Source of the DNA: Cellvibrionales bacterium UBA4495
Lineage (GTDB): Bacteria > Pseudomonadota > Gammaproteobacteria > Pseudomonadales > Porticoccaceae
Reading direction: 5' to 3'
DNA length: 7,045 nucleotides
Assembly: GCA_002388905.1 (NCBI GenBank)
Contig: DGNJ01000119.1
Location: 1 to 7,045 of the forward strand
The position numbers and the translations under genes were made by a program. Numbering within the stretch: the stretch's first letter is position 1; every line of letters begins with the position of its first letter. Shown in pieces: positions 1-6,290 of this stretch. The notes under the pieces were generated by a model, which saw only the letters and a list, made by a program, of their open reading frames with translations, did not search any database and was not told where the DNA came from.

Positions 1-28
1 GTGGGTTCGATTCCCATCACCCGCTCCA
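1..28 (+). tRNA. tRNA-Gly, 3' end only (5' part outside window)
   Basis: Seen: a T-arm with a 5-bp stem (1-5 with 13-17, including one G-U pair) and a 7-base TTCGATT loop at 6-12, then a 7-base acceptor strand (CACCCGC, 18-24), discriminator T25 and an encoded CCA at 26-28. The implied 5' acceptor strand is GCGGGTG. The GCGGG-type acceptor with a U discriminator is characteristic of bacterial tRNA-Gly, so glycine is the best identity. The anticodon lies outside the window, so the isoacceptor cannot be read. No T-run terminator follows it. Confidence 0.88.
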
Positions 29-149
29 TCCATTTGCCTTATTTACGGCATGCGCCGGTTGCCCCTTAATGATGAAGAGCCGGGCAGCGGCTACACTTCA
101 CGGTAGCCACGCTTCAATACACCTTGCCACCAACGAGAGCAGGTTTTCT

Positions 150-1613
150 ATGTCGCTGAAGCTTTCCGATCCGTCACTCCTGGTTTCCCAGGCTTACATC
201 AACGACCGCTGGGTCCACGCCGATAGTTCGGATACGTTCGAAGTCCTCAATCCCGCCACCGGTGAAATCATCACGCGTGTGGCAAAATGCGGTGCCGACG
301 AGACCCGGGCCGCCATCGAGGCAGCGGAACTGGCCATGCTCCACTGGCGAGACAAGACGGCGCTTGAACGATCGAGCCTGTTGCGCCGCTGGTTCGACCT
401 GATCCAGGAAGCGAAAGGCGACCTGGCGAAAATCCTTACCGCCGAGCAGGGCAAACCCCTGAAGGAAGCCCAGGGGGAGATCGACTACGGCGCCGGTTAT
501 ATAGAGTGGTTTGCCGATGAAGCCAAGCGCATCTACGGCGATACCATTCCCGCGCCGGCCAGTGACAAGCGCATCGTCACAATCAAACAACCGGTGGGGG
601 TGGTGGCCTGCATCACTCCCTGGAATTTCCCCAATGCCATGCTGGCTCGCAAGATCGCGCCGGCCCTGGCGGCCGGCTGCACGGTGGTTTGCAAGCCCGC
701 CACCGAGACGCCCCTGTCGGCGCTGGCCCTGGGTGTCCTGGCCGAGCGCGCGGGCATCCCGCCCGGCGTTATCAATATCGTTTGCGGTGCCACCCGGGAG
801 ATCGGTGCGGAACTGACCGGCAATCCGGCGGTGCGCAAGCTGACGTTCACCGGTTCCACCGCCGTGGGCAAGAAACTGGTGGCGGATTGCTCGGCAACCA
901 TGAAGCGCACCTCCATGGAGCTGGGTGGCAATGCGGCCTTTATCGTCTTTGACGATGCCCACCTGGACGACGCCGTCGCCGGTGCCGTGGCGGCAAAATT
1001 CCGCAATACCGGGCAGTCCTGTATCGCCGCCAACAGGATCCTGGTGCAATCGGGCATCTACGACGCCTTTGCCGAAAAGTTCACCTCGGCCGTGCGCGAG
1101 CTGGTCCTGGCCGGGGGGATGACCGAGGGCGCCGATCTGGGCCCCTTGGTCAACGAGGGCGCCGCCGACGGGGTTCTCGATTTTGTTCGCGATGCCATCG
1201 ACAAGGGCGCATCGGTGCTCGCCGGCGGCGGGCGCTCCCCGCTCGGCCCCTGTTTCGTGGAGCCCACGGTGCTTGCCGATGTCGGTGAGGGCATGCGGCT
1301 TTACCACGAAGAGATATTCGGCCCTGTGGCGCCCCTCTATCGCTTCGAGACGGAGGACGAGGCCATCCAGCGCGCCAACGATACGCCCTTCGGCCTTGCC
1401 AACTATTTCTACAGCCGCGATATGGGGCGTATCTGGCGCGTGGGAGAGGCTCTGGAGAGCGGCCTGGTGGGCGTCAATGCCGGCGGCATCTCCAACCCCA
1501 TGGCGCCTTTTGGCGGCGTCAAGGAGTCCGGCCACGGGCGCGAAGGCTCCCGGTACGGGCTCGACGACTATCTGGATATCAAGTATCTCTGCCTGGGCGG
1601 CATTGATCGTTGA
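150..1613 (+). CDS. gabD: Succinate-semialdehyde dehydrogenase (NAD(P)+), GabD
   Basis: This cytosolic aldehyde dehydrogenase oxidises succinate semialdehyde to succinate, the last step of the GABA shunt. The 487-residue product matches E. coli GabD (482 residues) from end to end by recalled sequence, including EQGKPLxEAxGEI, EWFADEAKRIYGDTIP and the C-terminal DYLDIKYLCLG. Visible sites are TPWNFP (156-161), the cofactor-binding K182-P-A-T185, FTGSTAVG (233-240), general base Glu257 in MELGGNAAF, and nucleophile Cys291 in GQSCIAANR. The Glu-Cys spacing of 34 equals that of E. coli GabD. The second cysteine two residues after the nucleophile, present in the E. coli and human enzymes, is Ala here. 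I chose the ATG at 150 because GAGAGCAGG lies six bases upstream and the N-terminus then aligns with the family; an ATG at 69 would add 27 residues unlike GabD. No gabT lies beside it on the visible side. Substrate is inferred from similarity; a related semialdehyde cannot be fully excluded. Confidence 0.93.
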   Translation: MSLKLSDPSLLVSQAYINDRWVHADSSDTFEVLNPATGEIITRVAKCGADETRAAIEAAELAMLHWRDKTALERSSLLRRWFDLIQEAKGDLAKILTAEQGKPLKEAQGEIDYGAGYIEWFADEAKRIYGDTIPAPASDKRIVTIKQPVGVVACITPWNFPNAMLARKIAPALAAGCTVVCKPATETPLSALALGVLAERAGIPPGVINIVCGATREIGAELTGNPAVRKLTFTGSTAVGKKLVADCSATMKRTSMELGGNAAFIVFDDAHLDDAVAGAVAAKFRNTGQSCIAANRILVQSGIYDAFAEKFTSAVRELVLAGGMTEGADLGPLVNEGAADGVLDFVRDAIDKGASVLAGGGRSPLGPCFVEPTVLADVGEGMRLYHEEIFGPVAPLYRFETEDEAIQRANDTPFGLANYFYSRDMGRIWRVGEALESGLVGVNAGGISNPMAPFGGVKESGHGREGSRYGLDDYLDIKYLCLGGIDR

Positions 1614-1639
1614 CGGCGGTTGTTGCCCGTCCCCGGTGG

Positions 1640-2305
1640 TCAGGCACCGTACCAGAACACCGCGAAATAGTGGCAGGTGGTGCCCGCCAGTACGAACAGG
1701 TGCCAGATAAAGTGTCCGTACCGCAGGCGAGCGTCGAAGAGGTAGAAGGTCGCGCCCACGGTATAGGCAATGCCGCCGGTAACCAGCCACCAGAGACCCG
1801 CTGCCGGTACCCGCGAAACCAGCGGCTCGATGGCAATGAGTATCAGCCAGCCCATAAGCACGTAAAGGCCGGTGGATATCAGGGGGTGCTTCATCCGGCC
1901 CAGGGCCTTGAGGGCGATGCCGGCGGCGGCGATGCCCCAGACCAGGCCCAGGAGGACCCAGCCCCAGGTGCCGTGCAATACGCCCAGGGTGAAAGGCGTA
2001 TAGGTGCCCGCGATCAGCAGGAAAATGGCCGAGTGCTCGACGACCCGGAAAATTTGCCGGGTGCGTCCGTGGGGCAGGGCGTGGTACAGGGTCGAGGCGA
2101 GATAGAGCAGCACGGTCGTGGTCATGAAAATACTCACGCCCACCACAAAGCCCGCACTGCCGGTGCGGGCGGATTCCAGTACAAGGAAAGGCGCGGCGAC
2201 AATAGCGGCCACCAGCCCCATGCCGTGACTGACGCTGTTGGCGATTTCCTCGCCACGGGACTGCAGCCGGGTTGCCAGTGCTTTGCTTGTGCCGGTCGGA
2301 AGCAT
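1640..2305 (-). CDS. trhA: Hemolysin III / PAQR-family membrane protein (TrhA/YqfA type)
   Basis: An integral inner-membrane protein of 221 residues with seven predicted hydrophobic helices, matching the YqfA/hemolysin III branch of the PAQR (adiponectin-receptor-like) family. Visible signatures: E20-I-A-N-S-V-S-H27 before helix 1, S71-T-L-Y-H75, EHSAIFLLIAGTYTPF (90-105), H198-F-I-W-H202 and H212. By analogy with AdipoR1, H75, H198 and H202 would bind a metal ion. The acidic residue matching the AdipoR Asp is Glu90 here, where YqfA has Asp. The family name comes from early haemolysis assays; current views favour a role in membrane lipid or energy homeostasis, and haemolysin activity should not be assumed. 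The ATG at 2305 is chosen because AAAGG lies ten bases upstream and the product then starts like YqfA; a TTG at 2368 would add 21 polar residues. It converges on gabD across 26 bases. Confidence 0.88.
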   Translation of the reverse strand: MLPTGTSKALATRLQSRGEEIANSVSHGMGLVAAIVAAPFLVLESARTGSAGFVVGVSIFMTTTVLLYLASTLYHALPHGRTRQIFRVVEHSAIFLLIAGTYTPFTLGVLHGTWGWVLLGLVWGIAAAGIALKALGRMKHPLISTGLYVLMGWLILIAIEPLVSRVPAAGLWWLVTGGIAYTVGATFYLFDARLRYGHFIWHLFVLAGTTCHYFAVFWYGA

Positions 2306-2407
2306 GAGCAAGTTGCCTTTGAAGGGCAAAGTACGAACTTGGATTACCTGCCGGTGGCAGAGGTTCAACTATACACCGGGATCATGACAGGAGGCTGACC
2401 GGAGCGA
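2306..2407. promoter_or_regulatory. Divergent intergenic region, trhA / small membrane protein
   Basis: The 102 bases between two divergent starts must carry both promoters. On the + strand a -10-like TATACA (2370-2375) is seen, without a good -35 at standard spacing. On the - strand no convincing pair is seen. An imperfect inverted repeat CTGCC-GGT-GGCAG lies at 2348-2360. Next to trhA, two mutually exclusive 5-bp hairpins can form on the - strand: TTGCC with GGCAA (2325-2329 and 2313-2317), and CTTTG with CAAAG (2327-2331 and 2317-2321). Both touch the AAAGG ribosome-binding site of trhA. These are weak signals. Confidence 0.3.
2389..2404 (+). promoter_or_regulatory. Two candidate ribosome-binding sites for the 81-residue gene
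   Basis: A perfect AGGAGG at 2389-2394 ends 13 bases before the ATG at 2408, longer than usual, while a second GGAG at 2401-2404 ends only three bases before it, shorter than usual. No in-frame alternative start fits AGGAGG better. Together they support translation from 2408, but neither is ideally placed. Confidence 0.5.
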
Positions 2408-2653
2408 ATGACCTTGGCGAATTTTCTCGATTTCCTGCAGTGGCCGGCCATGCTGGTGACCGTGGTGGCGGTCTGGCTGGTGGGCTTTCAGCGCAAGACG
2501 GAGCGCAAATACGGTTTCTGGAGCTTCCTCGCCAGTAATGTCCTCTGGGTCGCCTGGGGTCTGCACGCCGGTGCCCACGCCCTGGTGGTGCTGCAGTTTG
2601 CGCTGGCGGCACTGAACATCCGCGGCATCATCAAGAACGAGCCGTCCCCGTGA
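2408..2653 (+). CDS. Small three-helix membrane protein, function unknown
   Basis: An 81-residue product with three hydrophobic segments at about 9-27, 35-53 and 56-74. The basic loop RKTERK (29-34) between the first two predicts an N-terminus outside, that loop inside and the C-terminus inside. Other visible features are Q11-W-P, a polar/aromatic N44-V-L-W-V-A-W50 in helix 2, and L62-Q63 with N70-I-R-G in helix 3. The pattern of aromatic residues, an LQ and a late N-I-x-G recalls part of PnuC-like and three-helix SemiSWEET-type transporters, which work as dimers, but this is only a resemblance and I assign no function. It is transcribed divergently from trhA and ends 12 bases before the argA stop on the other strand. 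Coding evidence is the strong upstream AGGAGG/GGAG, consistent membrane topology, and the tight fit between neighbouring genes. Similar short proteins appear to occur in other gammaproteobacteria (memory, not searched). Confidence 0.72.
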   Translation: MTLANFLDFLQWPAMLVTVVAVWLVGFQRKTERKYGFWSFLASNVLWVAWGLHAGAHALVVLQFALAALNIRGIIKNEPSP

Positions 2654-2668
2654 GGGCCATGGCCCTCA
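2651..2668. terminator. 18-bp perfect palindrome joining two convergent stop codons
   Basis: TGAGGGCCATGGCCCTCA is a perfect palindrome. Its first three bases are the TGA stop of the small + strand gene and its last three are the complement of the TGA stop of argA. As RNA it would fold from either strand into a 7-bp GC-rich stem with a 4-base loop. No T-run follows on either side, so it is not a standard Rho-independent terminator. It may act as a weak bidirectional terminator or as a 3' end stabiliser. Its existence is certain; its function is inferred. Confidence 0.45.
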
Positions 2669-3970
2669 AGCGAGCCGTTTGAAGAAGATCTTGGCGTTGC
2701 GCTGGTAGTTGTAGAGCTCCTTCCTGGCGGCGGGCAGGTCCTCGATGGTGGCGGGCTCGAAGCCCTTTTCCCGGAACCAGTGCGCGGCCCGGGTGGTGAG
2801 CACGAAAATCCGCTCTAGCCCCATGCCCCGGGCCTGGCGCTCGATATGTTCGAGCAGGCGGCCCGCCAGGCCCCTGTTCTTGTAGTCCGGATGGGTGGCC
2901 ACGCAGGCCAGCTCCGCCGACCGGTGGTCGTCGAAAGGATAGAGCGCGGCACAGGCCACCACCATGTTCTCGGCATCCACCACCAGGGTGAACCGTTTGA
3001 TTTCCGTTTCCAGCAACTCCCGGGAGCGCTTGACCAGAACACCGGCCTCTTCCAGCGGACCGATAATCTCCAGCAGACCGGCGATATCCTCGATGCCGGC
3101 GGTGCGAATCACTTCCTGGGCGTCGTGGACCAGCAGCGTACCCTCGCCCTCGCGGGTGAACAGCTCGCCCAGCAGGGCGCCATCCTTGCGGTAGCTGATC
3201 AGGTGGCTGCGCGCCACGCCGCTCTGGCAGGCCCGCAAACCCGCGGCCAGGATCTGCCGTAATACCGGGTCCGTCAGGGTATCCAGGTATTTCCCGACAT
3301 CCGGCAGGGCCAGGGTGCGGAGCAGGCCCCCGTCTTCGTTCACCAGACCACTGTCGTCGGTGAAAAGAATCAGCTTCTCCGCTTGCAGGGCGATGGCGGT
3401 CCGGGTGGCCACTTCCTCGTAGGTGAGATTGAAGGCCTCGCCGGTGGTTGAGTAGCCCAGGGAGGAAAGCAGCACTATGGCGCCTTCATCCAGTTGGCGC
3501 CCGATGGCGTTGCGGTCGACCTTGCGGACTTCGCCGGTGTGGTGGAAGTCGACGCCGTCCCTGACCCCCACGGGCCGGGCGGTGATGAAATTACCGCCGA
3601 CGATGCTTATGCGTGAGCCGTGCATGGGGGAATTGGCCAGGCCCACGGAGAACAGGCTTTCGATATCGATACGGAGATGGCCGATGGCGTCCTTGACGCA
3701 ATCCATGGTGGCGTTGTCGGTGACCCGGGTATGGTCCTGGTACCGCGGCTCGATGCCCGAGGCCGAAAGCCTTTCATCGATCTGGGGCCGGGCCCCGTGA
3801 ACAAGTACGATTCGGATCCCCAGTGAATGGAGCAGGGCAATATCGTGGACCAGGTGGGGAAAATGGCCATGACGGATCGCCTCCCCGCCAACGGCGATGA
3901 CGAAGGTTTTCCCCCGGTGCATGTTGATATAGGGGGACGTTTCCCGGAAAAATTTCACGTAGTCTGTCAT
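2666..3970 (-). CDS. argA: N-acetylglutamate synthase ArgA (amino-acid N-acetyltransferase)
   Basis: A cytosolic enzyme transferring acetyl from acetyl-CoA to glutamate, the committed first step of arginine synthesis; the classical form is feedback-inhibited by arginine. The 434-residue product has the full two-domain layout: an N-terminal helix (VKFFRETSPYI, 5-15) that in this family links subunits and affects arginine response; an amino-acid-kinase-like domain (about 20-290) with HRGKTFVI, LVHGARPQID (56-65), GGNFITARPVGV (125-136), VDFHHTGEVRKVDR (140-153) and LLSSLGYSTTGEAFNL (167-182); and a GNAT domain (about 290-434) with the acetyl-CoA loop N365-R-G-L-A-G-R371, then FVLTTRAAHWFREKGF (389-404). 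It matches Pseudomonas ArgA along its length (recalled sequence). The ATG at 3970 is chosen because MTDYVKFFRETSPYI matches family N-termini; GTG 4033 and ATG 4018 would add unrelated residues. The Shine-Dalgarno is poor. It lies on the same strand as argE but apart from it. Confidence 0.96.
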   Translation of the reverse strand: MTDYVKFFRETSPYINMHRGKTFVIAVGGEAIRHGHFPHLVHDIALLHSLGIRIVLVHGARPQIDERLSASGIEPRYQDHTRVTDNATMDCVKDAIGHLRIDIESLFSVGLANSPMHGSRISIVGGNFITARPVGVRDGVDFHHTGEVRKVDRNAIGRQLDEGAIVLLSSLGYSTTGEAFNLTYEEVATRTAIALQAEKLILFTDDSGLVNEDGGLLRTLALPDVGKYLDTLTDPVLRQILAAGLRACQSGVARSHLISYRKDGALLGELFTREGEGTLLVHDAQEVIRTAGIEDIAGLLEIIGPLEEAGVLVKRSRELLETEIKRFTLVVDAENMVVACAALYPFDDHRSAELACVATHPDYKNRGLAGRLLEHIERQARGMGLERIFVLTTRAAHWFREKGFEPATIEDLPAARKELYNYQRNAKIFFKRLA

Positions 3971-3997
3971 GGTCGTCGGGCGTCCGCGTTTTCGGCG

Positions 3998-4025
3998 ATT
4001 ATAAAGCACGTGGTGCATATGGAAA
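3998..4025 (-). promoter_or_regulatory. Candidate sigma-70 promoter of argA
   Basis: On the - strand, -10 TATAAT (4003 to 3998, all six consensus bases) and -35 TTTCCA (4025 to 4020, four of six) are separated by 16 bases. The predicted start near 3991 leaves a leader of about 20 bases before the argA ATG at 3970. I see no match to the E. coli type ARG box (TGAATA...TATTCA) or to the TGTCGC-type Pseudomonas ArgR half-site on this strand. Confidence 0.62.
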
Positions 4026-4058
4026 GCCGCCACTGTGGCCCGGGGCGGCCGGCGGTGC

Positions 4059-4087
4059 TTGACAGTGCCCGGGTGGTCGTGTCGACT
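4059..4087 (+). promoter_or_regulatory. Weak candidate promoter of the MDR dehydrogenase gene
   Basis: A perfect -35 hexamer TTGACA (4059-4064) is followed after 17 bases by TCGACT (4082-4087), which matches the -10 consensus at only three of six positions. The predicted leader is about 37 bases. With such a poor -10 the promoter may be weak or activator-dependent. It is divergent from the argA promoter, with the -35 elements about 34 bases apart. Confidence 0.38.
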
Positions 4088-4130
4088 CGGGTCCGATAGC
4101 GGCTTCGTATCAACAATCAGGGGTAGGCCA

Positions 4131-5114
4131 ATGACTCGCGTTATCCGTTTTCACCAGACCGGTGGCCCGGAGGTCCAGAAAATCGAGGAGCTGCCACTGC
4201 CGCCACCCGGTCGGGGCCAGGTACAGATCCGCGTACAGGCCATCGGTGTCAACCGGTCCGACCTGCTCTATCGGGCCGGGCTCCATCCCCTCCAGCCCGT
4301 GATGCCTTCCGGCAACGGTTCCGAGGCCTCGGGCGTGGTTGTCGACACGGGCGCCGGCGTTTCGGGGTTTGCGCCGGGTGAGCGGGTCACCGTGGTGCCC
4401 CGGATGGCGCCGGAGGAAGGCACTTACGCCGAAGTAATCAATATGGCCGAAAAGTACGTGATGAAGGCGACACCCTGGCTGTCGACCGCTGAAGAGGCGG
4501 CCTTCTGGGCCAGCTTTCTGACGGCCTACGGCGGGCTGATCGACGCCGGCGGCCTGGTGGCGGGGGATTTCGTGGTATTGCCGGCGGCCTCCAGTACCGT
4601 GGGGTTGGCGGCGATCCAGATCGCCAATGCCATTGGCGCCGCTCCCTTGGCGGTAACACGCAGCGCTAGCAAGGCTGAGCGCTTGCGTGAGGCGGGGGCC
4701 GCGAGGGTCTTCGTGTCCGGCCGCGACGACCTGGCCGGCGAGATTATCCATGCCACCGGTGGCCGGGGCGCCCGGGTGGTTTTCGATCCAGTGGGCGGAG
4801 AACAGACCCTGGCCCTGGCCGAGGGCATGGCGCGGGGCGGGCGCTATGTGCTCTATGGCGCCATGGGCGGGCAAACGCCGTTTCCGGTCATGGCCGCCTT
4901 CGACAAGCTGATTACCATGGGCGTGTTTCGCCTCGATTATGGCAATCGGTTGGAGGAGCTGCCCCGCGGACGGGCTTTCCTGGAGAACGGGCTGGCCAAG
5001 GGGCTGCTGCATCCCGTGATTGATCGTACCTACCCTTTCGAGGCGGTGGTCGAGGCCCACCGCTATGTGGAATCGGATCGCCAGTTCGGCAAAGTGGTGT
5101 TAACCCTGGATTGA
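4131..5114 (+). CDS. Zinc-independent MDR-family oxidoreductase (quinone oxidoreductase-like)
   Basis: A 327-residue medium-chain dehydrogenase/reductase, presumably a soluble NAD(P)H-dependent enzyme; substrate unknown. A GroES-like N-terminal half carries G40-V-N-R-S-D-L-L-Y-R-A-G50, the NRxD signature of quinone oxidoreductases, and GNGSEASG (61-68) where zinc alcohol dehydrogenases have GHExxG. The Rossmann half has AASSTVGLAAIQ (152-163) as dinucleotide loop, TRSASK (176-181) after the second strand, where the basic residues hint at NADPH (inference), FDPVGG (218-223) and QFGKVVL near the end. There are no cysteines in the whole protein, so neither the catalytic nor the structural zinc site of alcohol dehydrogenases can exist, although automatic annotation often calls such proteins zinc-dependent. 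The ATG at 4131 has AGGGG seven bases upstream; a GTG at 4035 would add 32 residues unlike the family. It diverges from argA and converges on argE with a 21-base gap. Confidence 0.9.
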   Translation: MTRVIRFHQTGGPEVQKIEELPLPPPGRGQVQIRVQAIGVNRSDLLYRAGLHPLQPVMPSGNGSEASGVVVDTGAGVSGFAPGERVTVVPRMAPEEGTYAEVINMAEKYVMKATPWLSTAEEAAFWASFLTAYGGLIDAGGLVAGDFVVLPAASSTVGLAAIQIANAIGAAPLAVTRSASKAERLREAGAARVFVSGRDDLAGEIIHATGGRGARVVFDPVGGEQTLALAEGMARGGRYVLYGAMGGQTPFPVMAAFDKLITMGVFRLDYGNRLEELPRGRAFLENGLAKGLLHPVIDRTYPFEAVVEAHRYVESDRQFGKVVLTLD

Positions 5115-5135
5115 GCGAGCCAACCCGTTGACCGG

Positions 5136-6284
5136 TCACGACCCGGTGGCGGACGGTGTCAGGCAGCAGTGCCCGATCAACTGCTTCAGGGTCTCGACCA
5201 TGGGCGGGATACGATCCAGGGCCAGATACTCGTCCGGCTGGTGGGCCTGTGCGATGTCGCCGGGCCCGAGCACCACCACGTCCATGCCCAGGTCCTGCAG
5301 GTAGGGGGCCTCGGTGGCGAAGGCCACCGCTTCGCTGCCGTGGCCGGTGAGTCTTTCGCAGATCGCCGCCAGGTCCGTATTGCCCCGCGTGGCGAAAGCC
5401 GGTACGCCGTAGTAATCCAGGGACATGGCGGTGCCTTCCTCCACGCCCAGGCTCTGCAGGCGCGCGGCCAGCTGCTCGTGGAGTTCGTGGATATCCATGC
5501 CCGGCAGAGGGCGGATCTCGAAGCCCAGTTCGCAACGGCCGCAGATGCGGTTGGGATTGTCGCCGCCGTGAATACAGCCCAGATTCAGGGTGGGATGATC
5601 CACCGCGAACAGCGGGTCCCGGTAGCGGGCTTTCAGTTCGGCCTGGAAAGCCAGCAGTTCGGTGAGTACCCGATGCATGGAGTGCATGGCATTGCTGCCC
5701 AGGCCGGGATCGCTGGAGTGGCCCGACCTGCCCTCGATCACCAGGCTTTCCACCAGAATGCCCTTGTGGCTGGTGATGGGCTTGAGGCCCGTGGGCTCGC
5801 CGACCACGGCATAGCGGGCCCGCGGCCTGCCGGCTTCGGCCAGGGCCTTGGCGCCGGACATGGACGACTCCTCGTCGGCGGTGGCGAGAATGATCAGGGG
5901 CTGTTGCAGGGGCCTGTCGATAAATTCCCGGGCCGCCTCGATGGCCAGCGCGAAAAAGCCCTTCATATCGGAGGTGCCCAGGCCGTAGAAGCGGCCGTCT
6001 TTTTCAGTCAGGGCGAAGGGGTCCTGCCGCCACAGATTATCGTCGCAGGGCACGGTGTCGGTGTGTCCGGACAGCACCAGGCCGCCGGGCCCGGTACCGA
6101 GGGTGGCGATCAGGTTTGCCTTGCGGGGGTCGGGAAGCGGCATGATCTCGACGCTGAAACCCATATCCGCCAGCCATACTGCCAGCAGTTCGATGACTTC
6201 CCGGTTGCCCTGATCCACGGCCGGCATGACGCTGCTGATGGAGTTGCTGGCAATGAGTTTGCGGAGCATGGTTGTGAGATCCAT
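5136..6284 (-). CDS. argE: Acetylornithine deacetylase ArgE (M20 metallohydrolase)
   Basis: A cytosolic di-zinc hydrolase that removes acetate from N2-acetylornithine to give ornithine in the linear route of arginine synthesis. The 382-residue product (E. coli 383) keeps the M20 sites: H74-T-D76, bridging D106 in GTSDMKG, catalytic E138 and ligand E139 in ATADEESSMSGA, ligand E163 in VGEPTGLKP, H348 in IAQAHQPDEYL, and the dimerisation-domain histidine H189 in GRSGHSSDP. IHGGDNPNRICG (238-249), RPLPGM (258-263) and FATEAPYLQ (322-330) are typical of ArgE rather than DapE. The ATG at 6284 aligns with family N-termini; a second in-frame ATG at 6269 is possible but would trim the first helix. 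There is no Shine-Dalgarno before 6284, and the predicted transcript start coincides with the ATG. The gene lies on the same strand as argA, separated from it by the MDR gene. Confidence 0.96.
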   Translation of the reverse strand: MDLTTMLRKLIASNSISSVMPAVDQGNREVIELLAVWLADMGFSVEIMPLPDPRKANLIATLGTGPGGLVLSGHTDTVPCDDNLWRQDPFALTEKDGRFYGLGTSDMKGFFALAIEAAREFIDRPLQQPLIILATADEESSMSGAKALAEAGRPRARYAVVGEPTGLKPITSHKGILVESLVIEGRSGHSSDPGLGSNAMHSMHRVLTELLAFQAELKARYRDPLFAVDHPTLNLGCIHGGDNPNRICGRCELGFEIRPLPGMDIHELHEQLAARLQSLGVEEGTAMSLDYYGVPAFATRGNTDLAAICERLTGHGSEAVAFATEAPYLQDLGMDVVVLGPGDIAQAHQPDEYLALDRIPPMVETLKQLIGHCCLTPSATGS

Positions 6285-6290
6285 AAAGCC

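Noticed and set aside
69..149. 27-residue N-terminal extension of GabD from ATG 69
   Set aside because: The extension does not resemble GabD or a targeting signal, has no good ribosome-binding site, and would include a hairpin-forming stretch (GGCTAC/GTAGCC, 89-108). ATG 150 has a better site and fits the family.
1..150. tRNA-Gly as an integration site for a mobile element
   Set aside because: tRNA 3' ends are frequent attachment sites, but no integrase, no repeated copy of the tRNA end and no compositional break were seen within the window.
1611..1649. Rho-independent terminator between gabD and trhA
   Set aside because: Only short 5-bp stems (GACGG/CCGTC and CGGTG/CACCG) without a T-run. 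Too weak to call.
174..1790. Long open frame on the - strand opposite gabD (538 codons)
   Set aside because: It lies antisense to a well-conserved gabD and overlaps the trhA end. The translation is rich in Gly/His/Arg/Gln with no recognisable domain. High GC with third-position bias commonly opens such antisense frames.
1610..2398. Open frame on the + strand across trhA (262 codons)
   Set aside because: It is antisense to trhA, with a hydrophilic repetitive composition. The - strand frame carries the PAQR signatures.
3971..4130. ARG box (ArgR operator) upstream of argA
   Set aside because: No AT-rich TGAAT...ATTCA dyad was found. A TGTCG at 4080-4084 is on the wrong strand and lacks the rest of the Pseudomonas-type site.
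4110..5060. Open frame on the - strand opposite the MDR gene (316 codons)
   Set aside because: No family resemblance, whereas the + strand frame has clear MDR signatures over its full length.
5112..5150. Rho-independent terminator between the MDR gene and argE
   Set aside because: The best stem, ACCGG/CCGGT, is 5 bp with a 7-base loop and no T-run on either strand.
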